From contig NC_084702.1 in the NCBI RefSeq assembly GCF_028389875.1, positions 70,715,582-70,779,581 on the forward strand: a DNA stretch of 64,000 nt, in the 5' to 3' direction. The translations under genes were made by a program, and so were the position numbers. The stretch is from Rhea pennata (Eukaryota > Chordata > Aves > Rheiformes > Rheidae). The notes under the pieces are model-generated. The model had not been told where the DNA came from, made no database searches, and saw only the letters and a list, made by a program, of their open reading frames with translations. Positions 1-8,967 of this stretch are shown in pieces (the stretch's first letter is position 1; every line of letters begins with the position of its first letter).

Positions 1-849
1 AGGAGACTGCTCTGGCCTCGCAGGAGGTTGTACAGCTGTTTCAGTGCAGGAAGGCCATGGAGAGGGCACTTGCCATGCCTTGGCTCCCTTATTGCATGTT
101 GTTGCCTGAAATCAAGGGAAAAGAACTGTACATCATCTTCAGCATTTGGCTGTGGAGCAGGAACGGTCCCTAAACCACTAGACGGCAGCACTGAAATCCT
201 GCTGAGATTTGCTGGTGCTTTTGCCTCCATTTCTAGCCTGGAGAAGGCCTTGTTGTGCCCTAAAACGAGTCTGGCTTCCCTCCAGGCTGGTCCATTGCTG
301 ATCTGACGGCTAATACCAGCTTAGGCTATTTGCCAGTTGCTGGAGTCTGAGGGACTTTGCCAGGTGCAGGGGTTGTTTCAGCCTGACGCCCCCGGGAACA
401 CGCAACCCTCCGGCTATCTCGAGTCCTCCCGGACCAGGGCTCCTCCGCAGTTACGCCTCAGTGCAGGTCCCCGTTCCCCTTGCAGGCTGCTCCTCCAGGC
501 TGCGAGCTGAGACCACCCCAAGGGTGGGATGCTCATAAGGCGCGTACCCGCGGGTGCACGCAGGAGCAGCGGAGAGAAAGGGGCAGGAGCCCAGCCCTGC
601 GCCCCCTGCCCCCTTGTGCACAAGCTGTGGGGTGGGGAGGCACCCCCCAGGCTGTGCTGTGTGCTGTGTGTTCGGGGGTACGGGACGGGAGCACGGCACG
701 GGGTGCAGCGTGCGTGCGTGCACGGGTGGGGGAGGTACAGCCGGCGTGCGGCAGGGCAGCCCCTAGCAAGGAGCCCACCGCTACACTGGGGGGGGGGGCA
801 ACCCCCACTCTTGGGGGGCAGGCTCAGCCCCTGCGCTAAGGGTGCCACA
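1..849. other. 5' flank, no gene recognised
   Basis: I see no coding region with family features here. The first 400 bases have ordinary composition. From about 400 the sequence becomes steadily more GC-rich and leads into the CpG island that follows. Open frames in this part overlap each other on both strands and have the arginine, proline and glycine bias of GC-rich non-coding DNA. Confidence 0.5.
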
Positions 850-1560
850 CCCATACTGGGGGGCGACCTCCCTGCCGGGGGCAGGGGCAGAGCAGCAGTG
901 GGGGACGGGGCCACGTCCCGGCACGGCCCCGGGGGCGGCAGGGCCGGGTGGCTCTGCCCGGTGCCCGGTGCCGGTGCCCGGTGCCCGGTGCCGGCCCCGC
1001 CGCGCTGGGGGGCCCCGCCGCGCTGGGGGGCTCCGCGCCCCTCCAGGGAATCCCCCTCCCGTGACGTCACCGGGAGCCCCCCGGGCCCTCTCACCGCCCC
1101 GCTGTCTGATTGGTTGCGTCGCAATGCCTCCGCCTCGCCCCCTCCGATTGGGTGAGAGCCCCGCGAAGCCACGCTCCCTCCCTCGGGGGCGGTCCTCGGT
1201 CTGGCCCCGCCTCCTCCTCGCCCCTCCCCCGCGCCCCTCCTATTGGCTGCCGAGCTGTCACTCGGGCCCTCGAGCCTGCCCCCCCCCCAGCGCCGCGCGC
1301 TGCCCGCCGCGCCCCTCCGACGGCCGCAGCCTGCTGCCCGCTGCCCCTGCTGCAGCCGGCCCCTCTGCACGCAGCCCCCACTGCCCCACTCACCCCTCTC
1401 CACCGTAGCCAGCGCCCCCAAACCCTCACGCCCCGCCCGCGCCCCCCCCCGCTCCTCCTCGCTGCCCCTTGCCCCCCACTCCCTTCCCTCTGCTTCCCCC
1501 TCCCCCCAAGCGCCCAAGCGAGGGGGCACATTCCAGAGGCACAGTCCTAGCGCAGTCCCG
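850..1560 (+). promoter_or_regulatory. CpG-island promoter with CRE and three CCAAT boxes
   Basis: The stretch is very GC- and CpG-rich. It contains a perfect palindromic cAMP-response element (TGACGTCA, 1062-1069) followed by three inverted CCAAT boxes (ATTGG at 1109-1113, 1147-1151 and 1242-1246), spaced as in housekeeping CpG-island promoters. It lies about 1 kb upstream of the glycosyltransferase reading frame, so I infer that it drives that gene through a non-coding first exon. Bidirectional use towards the left is possible. The transcription start cannot be fixed from sequence alone. Confidence 0.65.
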
Positions 1561-2329
1561 CTGGCTTGTGGCCCTTGCACAGGGTCTGTGCACTGGTCTG
1601 GACCGCTGGCGTGGGCTGCCCGGGGCTGCGCTGAGCAGTCCTGCAGCCGCTGGGGCAGTTGCAGTGCTGCCGCTCCCTGCAGGGTGCTGGCAGTGGTCCT
1701 CGCTGCATGCCACGGGCAGGACCTCTGGGGACCCTGCAGGGTCCCTGCTGGAGACACGCTGCCCCAGAGGCAGCTCTGCAGCCTGCCCTGGTTTATGGCT
1801 CGGGGCCGTTTCCAGGGGCATCCCACCTCCCTCCCTCCCGCGGCCTTTGCCCACGCTGAACCATCACCACGTGAGGGGGGGTGAACCCAGCACTCTTTGC
1901 ACACAGCAACAGGCCCCCGAGCGCGGAAGCTCAAGGCCAGAGCCCCTGGCCGGCAGCCAGGTGCTTTCTAAGCGCTGCTGGGGGAAGCACAGAGGAGGGT
2001 TTGTCTGCCGCCGTGGGAGCACGGGCCCCGCTCCGCTCCTTGGTTTCCACTGCCTGGATTTTCGCGGTTCATGCGCCCCATCTCCCTGGGAGCCGGCCCT
2101 TCTCCCCATCTCGGGGAGCGCAGCCAGCGTGGAAGGAGGTAACGGGCTCTCCCGGCCCTGCTGCTAGCCCACACAGCACCCATCTTCGCCCCATGGCCTC
2201 CAGCGTCGCCGTGATGGCTCGGGGCTGGCTGCGGTGCTGGTGAACTGGGACGGGGTGGGCATGCGTGGCCCCTTCCCTCGCCACTGGGCCAGCTCGCGTC
2301 CTCGCTGACCATGCCCTTGGTCTCCCTCC
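1561..2329 (+). other. Probable 5' UTR and intron of the glycosyltransferase gene
   Basis: No protein-coding exon is recognised between the CpG island and the start codon at 2330. The sequence just before that ATG ends in a pyrimidine-rich stretch and a cccag, so a splice acceptor close to the start codon is possible. That is the common arrangement for vertebrate beta-1,3-glycosyltransferases whose coding region sits in one exon. Confidence 0.4.
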
Positions 2330-3352
2330 ATGGCCCAGATGCAGTGGTGGTGCTGGAAGAGGCTGCTCTGTGCCATCCTCCTCCTCTCGCTCCTCCTCTG
2401 GTGTCTGCTGCTCCTCGCTGGGGACAGGCAGGAGAAGTGGTCAGCGGCCGGACGTTTCCTCCCGGCGCTGCGGGGGCAGCTCGTGGCGCAGCCCCGTATT
2501 GGAGTCGTGCGAGGGGTTGACTTCGCCTCGCTGTTTGCGGGGCCCCATGCCGCCCCGCGCTGCGCCCATGGACAAGTGCTGCTCATCCTGGTGACATCCG
2601 CACCGGTCAATGTGGAGGCCCGGCATGTCATCAGGAGGACCTGGGCTGCCCAGGAGGGACGGCCCACCAACCGGTGGCAGACGGTGTTCCTGGTGGGGCA
2701 GGCAGCCGAGGCGGAGGTGGCCCAGGACGTGCAGAGGGAACGGCAGGAGTTTGGGGACATCCTGGTGGGGAACTACAAGGACACGTACCGCAACCTCACC
2801 CTGAAGGTCATGCATGGTTTGAAGTGGGCGTCTGAGCAGTGCCAGCCCTGCTACATCCTCAAGACAGATGATGACTGCTTCGTGAACACGGATCGCCTCC
2901 CTGCCTTCCTGGCTGAGCTCAACACAGTGAGGACGGGCCTCTATGTGGGCTCCCTGTTCCCCCGGGAGAAGCGGCAGGTCATCCGCGAGCCCTCCAGCAA
3001 GTGGTACGTGTCGCGGCAGGACTACCGCCCGGACGAGTACCCGCCCTACGCCAGCGGCATCGGCTATATCCTCTCCCTGGATGCGGCTGAGAAGATCCTG
3101 GAGGCGGCGTGTTGTGTCCGCCCCATCCCCGTGGAAGACGCCTACATGGGCATCTTGGCGGAGGAGGCGGGGATCCGGGCGAAAGCCAGCGCCCGCTTTG
3201 CCAAGCACAACGCGCGATGGCGCATCTGCAACTACCGGTACCTGATGGTGATCCACCACCTGAGCCCACGGGAGCAGGAGGCGGCCTGGAGGAGCACGCT
3301 GCAGGCCCGCAGCGCCTGCCACGACAGCCTCGAGGTCACCCGGTGGAAGTGA
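2330..3352 (+). CDS. Beta-1,3-galactosyltransferase/N-acetylglucosaminyltransferase family (GT31), single coding exon
   Basis: The 340-residue type II Golgi enzyme is expected to transfer a sugar from a UDP donor in beta-1,3 linkage onto glycan acceptors. It has a short basic cytosolic tail and one membrane span at about residues 12-29. A stem is followed by the GT31 core: LLILVTSAPVN, then RRTW, the YRNLTLK motif with a likely N-glycan at N155, the metal-binding KTDDD (D180-D182), YPPYASGIGY, and the EDAYMG motif (E269, D270). The frame is open throughout with no intron, which is usual for B3GALT and B3GNT genes. An alternative start at the next in-frame ATG, three codons downstream, would change little. 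The core resembles B3GALT5 and B3GALT9 (B3GNT10) more than B3GALT4, but I cannot fix the orthologue or its donor sugar by eye. Confidence 0.9.
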   Translation: MAQMQWWCWKRLLCAILLLSLLLWCLLLLAGDRQEKWSAAGRFLPALRGQLVAQPRIGVVRGVDFASLFAGPHAAPRCAHGQVLLILVTSAPVNVEARHVIRRTWAAQEGRPTNRWQTVFLVGQAAEAEVAQDVQRERQEFGDILVGNYKDTYRNLTLKVMHGLKWASEQCQPCYILKTDDDCFVNTDRLPAFLAELNTVRTGLYVGSLFPREKRQVIREPSSKWYVSRQDYRPDEYPPYASGIGYILSLDAAEKILEAACCVRPIPVEDAYMGILAEEAGIRAKASARFAKHNARWRICNYRYLMVIHHLSPREQEAAWRSTLQARSACHDSLEVTRWK

Positions 3353-4142
3353 CATGCTGGTGCCCAAGTCTGGCCACGATGGTGCCACGTGGAGGACTGC
3401 TGTTGGGTGCACCACCCAGGGGCCGGCCATGGGTCCTGGCAGACCCAGGGGTCACGTGTGGCCACGGCACACGCACCCTCACCAGCCACAGTGCCTTGTA
3501 GGCGCGCGCGTGGCATTGCCCGCCCCGCCGGGGCGCAGTGCGCACCCTTGCCAGCCCGTCCCTGCCAAGACGTGCACAGCGCCGCACTGGTCCCTTAAGG
3601 GCTTCCATGTGCCCAGTCTTCCCTAGCCAGACCTCTCCTTCCCTGGCTCGATGGGGGCGAGCGTCTGGAGCGTGGGATGCGGCTGGGCACTTCAGCCAGC
3701 AGCGTGAGCAGGGCCCAGGCTCAGGCCTCGCGCAGGGCAGAAAGGGGGCAGACCCCACACGAGCCCTGTTGTGGGTCTGTCCCCGTCTGCCCAGTACTCC
3801 CACAGCCCTAGAGGGCTGCAGGTCTGGCCGAGGATGCTGCACGGTCTCGGCTCCTCGCCAGCACCTTCCCGTCCCTTGGGCGACGTGTGGCCCCACACCT
3901 CCCGCTGCCACCTCTCCGCGCTCCACGGTAGCTGCAAGCCACGAGCCAGAAGGCGGTGGGCGAGCGCGAGCAAAGTCAGAGGAGGAACATCTGCCCCGTG
4001 GCTTGCAGCCTGGGAGTTTCTCTGGGGCTGTAAATAGCCGAGTTCCACTTCTGCTCATCTCAGAAGCGAGAAGGGGAATATCCCCCTGAGAGGGGGGAAG
4101 AGCTCTGTGAGTGTTGCTGCTGGTACAAAAGCTATTTTTAAT

Positions 4143-4151
4143 TTTATTAAA
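4143..4151. terminator. Overlapping poly(A) signals of two convergent genes
   Basis: ATTAAA on the plus strand (4146-4151) would end the glycosyltransferase transcript after a 3' UTR of about 800 bases (3353-4170). AATAAA on the minus strand (complement of 4143-4148) would end the Myb/SANT gene, whose stop codon is at 4283-4285. The two hexamers overlap in a short AT-rich island inside GC-rich DNA. Confidence 0.65.
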
Positions 4152-4282
4152 ATCTGTCTCTTTTATAAACGCCCAAAATATCCAGGGTCTTTGCTATAAA
4201 GATCAGTGCAGCGACTGCGTAAGGCAGCCGTCCCCCCTGAGGATGCGGGCAGCCCCCACAGGCACCCAGGGGACAGCAGCGC

Positions 4283-7200
4283 TCACGGCGGGGTGAAGCT
4301 GGTGGCAGGGGACCCCAGAGGCTCCCCTTTGTGGCAGGGGGAGGCGTGGGGAGCGCCAGGGGAGCAGGGCACTCTGGGGAGCAGTGGGGGCCGGGGGTCG
4401 CCTTCGAAAAGGGGCGCGCGGCTGATGTAGCGGTCGAGCGGGCTGGGGAGGGCGCCGGCGCGGGCGTGCGCCCGGAGCAGCAGTTCGTGCAGCGTCTCGC
4501 CCACCTGCACCAGGTTGTCGGAGATTACGTGGAGGTGGGAGACGGTGTCGCTGGCCAGGCTCTCCAGCAGCACCTGCTGCTGCTGCGACGTCTGCAGGAT
4601 CTGCACCAGGAGCTGCTGCACGCTCTGCAGCAAGCCCGCGACGCCGGCGCCTGCAGCGAGACGGGGCGCGGGGTCAGCGGGGGCGAGCCCCGAGCAGGCC
4701 CCCGAGGCGCCAGGCTTTGCCCTGCACACGGTGCGGCTGTTGGGATGCGTGGGGTGAGGACGCACCTTGCACGCTCATGCCTGATACCTCTTCACCCGCT
4801 GCTGCCTGCTCACTCGCAGCAGCCCTTCCAGGGGAGCCCGAGTCTGTGGTAGCCACCGGCAGCACCCGGTTCCCTGCTCCCATCCCCAGGGACGTTTCGC
4901 CAGGGGAACCTGCCGAGACACTTTAGCATGGAGAGAGCACAAGGGTCGCAGGGCCACCCCCACCCTGTGCCTGAGCTGGCCTCCCCGCTGCAGCGCCCGA
5001 TGCCAGCACTGCCTCCGGGAGGTGCGTGCCCGTGTCCCCGCGGACAGGTAGCGCGGAGCTGCCCCCGAGCAGGGGGGCTTGTCTGAATCCCCCTGCAAGT
5101 CGCAAGCTGAGCCTGCTGCACGGCGCGAGAAGCGACTGCAGACTCTTACCAGCCTTTCGTTCAGCAGTTTCCTGCTTCAGGGGTGGGAAGGCGGCGTGAA
5201 ACTCTGGAACAGGAGCAGATGCAGCGTGTGAGCAGGCACGACCGTCTCCTGCCCAGGGCGCGCAAGCAGGGTGCAGGTGTGATACTCACCGAGGAGGGGA
5301 AGGGGAGGGAATGGGTGGCCAGTGTCTGCAACGAGAACAGTATCAGAACCGCAGGCATCACAGCCCTCTGCTCACGGGGCTGAGGAAGGTTATTGGGCCA
5401 AGCAGGGCAAAAAAAGCCTTACGTGGCACGGGAGAGGGAGTGGGAGGCATTCCAGCTACGTGGTCCAAAGGAGCTGCTGGGAGAGAGCAGAGAGAAGAGA
5501 TGCGTGGTCTGACGGCACCTGTGGGGGAACCCAACCAGCCCAGGGTCTGCCTCGCCTGCCACGGCCAGCCCCACAGCCCGACATGCCCTAGCCACAGCTC
5601 CACAGCGCCCTGCCGGCCCTCAAAGCCCGACATGCCCTAGCCACAGCTCCACAGCGCCCTGCCGGCCCTCAAAGCGTTTTACAAGCTAGATACAAAAGCA
5701 GGAGTCACTCACCCACCACTGCAATGCAGCCACCTCTGGGGTGGAAGGCAGCAGCTGTTTAGCAGTGCACAGCAACGCTGCACAACAGATTAGGACAGGA
5801 GTGAAGGAGAATCCCACATCCACTTGAAACTGCAGGGGGAATTTATGGAGACAGAACGTAATTATCCAGTACGGACGCTGGAAGCAGGGGTTCACTCCCT
5901 GGCATTAGCGAGGGGGGAGGCAGAGGGATATGAAGCAGCCAGGGCTTTCCCAAAGACTCCTGCACTGCAGTGCCCTGGGATCAGGACCAGAGATAAGACC
6001 CTTCTGATTTTGTTTGCTCATGTTCGCAGGGTAGATGTTTAACTGGTTTCTGTCCTGCAGGCCTAATCCTTGTCTGCTAGCAAGTAGGCTTGGGGGAACA
6101 GCATCCAATTCCTTCACCTGCCTAGACAAAACAGACCCAGGGATGTACCCTGGATCACCTTGGTGGCAAACCTCCCAAGCACCCGTCTGGGTGTGCGGGC
6201 AGTGAGGGAGGCACAGAATCTGTGCCTGAGTATGCTGCAGGGCAGGGGAGCTCTGGGGCACATGCACTCTGGGTCTGGCCCTCATGCCCTCTCCAAACTA
6301 AGTTTTATAGTGTTGTTGGGGAGGGAGAGGGAGCCAGGACCTGCTAAATTGAAGGGAAGTCACATGCCTGCATTGCTGCACAGCCAGAAGAGCCCCTGGA
6401 CTGGATGAGGGCCACTGTCCCCTAGAGCTCTTGAGCCCCATAATCTGCTCCTAATCCGCCAGCAATCTTCCCTGTGCCCAAGCCTGGGTCAGAGCTGCAG
6501 ACTCCCTTTTCCCCATCCCACCCTTCCCCATCCTTTTACACCCTGGAGCTGGTCTGGAGCCAAAGCATCTGGTGGGAGAAGTCCCATCACCCCCATTCTG
6601 TGTCCAGAAGCATCCCTGCCCAGGGACCATATTGTAACTGGTTCCTCCTGGGAGAAGGTCCCCTCATTCCTTAAGCCCCTCACATTCCTGTCATGCTGGA
6701 GCGGGCTTCGGCTGGAGTTGTGGCCATGCAGCCCAGCGCAGCAGGGCAGACCAGAACTTACGGCTCGCAGGCTCGTCCTTCGCGCACTGCGGCAGCAGGG
6801 ACGGCGGTGTGCCCAGGGCATCCATGCAGCTGACGTGCTCTGCAGAGGGAAGAGCAGGGGAGGTGCCATGGGAAGAAAAGACCTTCAGTAGCAGAGACGA
6901 GAGGTCCCAGCTACCCTGGGGTGTGAGAGCCAGACTGCCCCAGACAAAGCCTCACAGGGACCGGTCCTGGGTCAGCACCAAGGAGCACAACCAGTTGCTG
7001 CCCAGCATGGCAGTGGAAGCCAGCGGTCAACAGGAAGAAACAGGGGAACATCCCAGGCACAGCTGTCCACACCCTCCCCTCCGGGCCTCCAAAATCACAT
7101 AAGCTCTCCCCACCCCCTCTGAAACATAAACATTACCCTGCAGTTGGGACAGGTCCCACTCCAGCCACCCTAGCCCATGGGTACCTTGCAGCTCAGGTGA

Positions 7201-7833
7201 GGATGGAGAGTGGTCCTCGAGGGGTGGCCCGCGCTTCCTGGGAGGCAATTTCACCCGGTCTAGGAAGAGAAAAATGGATCAGACAGGGAGGGGGAATGGG
7301 CATCGGGCCGGCAGCGTGGAGTGCTGAGCAAGCTCCTAGTGAGGAGCAGTGCAACTCCTGCCCGGCACATGCGCAAGGCAAAGGCTAGGGGTGCAGAGCC
7401 CATGCCGAGCAGCCCCGCCGCCCCGCGAGCCCAGCCGCACGCTCCCCTCCTGCCCCCCAAAAGGCTCACCGCCCCGCTGGGAGGGCCGCGACCCACCTGG
7501 CAGCCGTCTCTCGCCGAAAACGGGCCGCCCGGCTGCCTTCCAGATGGTCTTCATGGTGCGGTAGTGCGGGGGCACGCGCGGCGAGTGGCGGCCAGCCTGC
7601 CGGCGCGTCTCCCGCTCCGAGTAGAAGGCCTGCTTGAGCGCCTTCCACTTGGAGCGGCACTGGGTCACGCTGCGGCTGTAGCCGGCCGCCGCCAGCCCCC
7701 GGGAGATGTCCCGCCACAGCGCCTCGTTGGGCCGCGACGTGGAGGCCATGAGCAGGGCCACCTCCCCGCAGCCCCCCACCAGCGCCAGCAGGCAGCGGAT
7801 CTCCGCCTGCGTCCAGGCGCGCCCTCGGGGCAT
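4283..7833 (-). CDS. Myb/SANT-like (trihelix, Myb_DNA-bind_4 type) nuclear protein, six coding exons
   Basis: Exons on the minus strand are 7833-7497, 7259-7185, 6839-6762, 5325-5290, 5203-5150 and 4650-4283. All internal junctions are phase 1 and the sum is 948 bases, giving 315 residues. Exon 1 encodes a trihelix domain starting just after the ATG: RAWTQAEIRCLLAL, then ALWRDISRGL, QCRSKWKALKQAF and HYRTMKTIWKAAGRPVFGE. This is the pattern of the MSANTD, ZSCAN20 and ZSCAN29 domains. Exon 2 has a basic PPRKRG patch that could be a nuclear signal. The last exon has an amphipathic leucine- and glutamine-rich region (GLLQSVQQLLVQILQ and onwards) likely to form a coiled coil. The ATG at 7833 was chosen because upstream in-frame sequence is only alanine/arginine low complexity. 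The 36-base exon is the weakest and could be skipped without a frame change. The exact family member is not identified. Confidence 0.8.
5575..5676. repeat. 49-bp tandem duplication
   Basis: Two head-to-tail copies of a 49-base unit beginning agcccgacatgccctag lie at 5575-5623 and 5624-5672 with no difference that I see. They are in an intron of the Myb/SANT gene. The lack of divergence points to a recent duplication or a polymorphic minisatellite. Confidence 0.85.
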
Positions 7834-8400
7834 GGGGCCGGGGGGCCGCCGGCGCCCCGCGGGCGCGGCGGAGCGCGGGCGCCGCCGCCGGCAGCTCGGC
7901 CCCGGGCTGGCGGCGAGGCAGGGCCGGGCCGGGCCGGGCCGGGCCGGGCGCAGCCCCGCGGCCGCGGCGGGCGCTCCCGCGGGCGCAGCAGGGGCCGCAG
8001 CGGGAGCCGCCGCGCCGCACCGCGCCGCACCGCGTGCTGCAGCGCGAGCCGCGCCGGGAGCTGCCCCGGGCGCCCCCGTGACGCGCCGCGCCGCGCCGCG
8101 CCGCGCCGCGCCGTGCCGAGCCGTGCCGGGCGCCGCACCGAGCATGTGCGACCCGCGGCCCCTTGAGGAGCCGCTGGGAAACGTAGTCCTGGCTGCGGCA
8201 TCCCCCTGCCCCCGGGCATCCGCGCCCCGCCGGGCGCCCCCTCCCCTCCCCGCGCTGCGAGCCCCGGGGCAGAGCCATCCCCGGGGGCTTGGGGACTCGC
8301 CCCTCCCCCGCCCCCCCGCCCCCCAGCCCCTGCAGGCACAAGCGGGGTGCAGGGGGAGTGAGAGCAGAGCAGCCCACAGGGCTTTTCGGGGAAAGGAAGG
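7834..8400 (-). promoter_or_regulatory. CpG-island promoter of the Myb/SANT gene with ZNF143/THAP11-type site
   Basis: This extremely GC-rich DNA upstream of the start codon at 7833 holds two 5-bp microsatellites: GGGCC units at 7919-7949 and CGCGC/CGCCG units at 8082-8112. On the minus strand, 8187-8172 reads ACTACGTTTCCCAGCG, close to the long ZNF143/THAP11 element (ACTACAATTCCCAGC), which is known mainly from core promoters near the start site. It sits about 340 bases upstream of the start codon and points in the gene's direction, so I take it as part of the core promoter. Confidence 0.7.
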
Positions 8401-8967
8401 AACAGGCAGCCCCGGGCTTTCCCAGGCTCACGCAGCTGCAGCCCGATGCAAAAGAGGCAGCAGAAACCACATTTGAGCAAGTGTCCCACTGCCGCCTGGC
8501 TGCTTCTCAGCACGCAAAGGTCGGGGGTGAGGACAGGGCTCCTCAGGTAGCACAGATCCCCCCACCCCCCAGTCCCCGAGGCAGATCTGCTGAGCACCCG
8601 ACGAGCCAGGACACGGCACCCCACAGCCTCCGACCTGCTGCATGCCAGCAACCGGGCAGGCGAGGAGCAGAGCCACCCTCTTTGGTGAACCTGGGGAAGG
8701 GGCTGGTAACGGGACCGGGCGCGAGGCCCTGCCTGCCGTGGTGGCAGGGCCGCGTGGGCTGTGTGAGCGGGGCTGCTGTGTTCCCTTGCGCTGGGAATTC
8801 CTGGGTCCCAGCCTTGCCCAGGGCTCGCCGAGGCTGCGGCATGGGTGGTGTCTCTGGGGATACTGCCAGGAAGTGACACTTTCCATTTCGCATAACACCC
8901 AGTTGCCGAAGGGGGCCGGGAGGGGATTGCTGCTTTGCTCATGGGGTGCACCGCAAGAGACCAAGCG
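8401..8967 (+). promoter_or_regulatory. Upstream region of the lectin-like receptor gene
   Basis: No exon is recognised here. An ETS/PU.1-like core AGGAAGTG lies at 8868-8875, about 95 bases before the proposed start codon, followed by a pyrimidine-rich stretch. PU.1 sites are common in leukocyte receptor promoters, so this may be the promoter, but a single short match is weak evidence. Confidence 0.35.

Noticed and set aside
414-1934. 506-codon open frame on the minus strand across the first CpG island
   Set aside because: It is rich in Arg, Gly, Pro and Ala with no domain, overlaps promoter elements (CRE, CCAAT boxes) and has equally long rivals on the other strand. GC-rich DNA lacks stop codons by chance.
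2330-3352. Assignment of the glycosyltransferase to B3GALT4
   Set aside because: B3GALT4 has a long insert before the PPYASG motif and different motifs around it. This protein lacks the insert and reads more like B3GALT5 or B3GALT9.
7834-8145. N-terminal extension of the Myb/SANT protein in the same frame
   Set aside because: About 104 residues of Ala/Arg/Pro low complexity translated from CG-rich microsatellites. The ATG at 7833 directly precedes the domain and has a fair initiation context.
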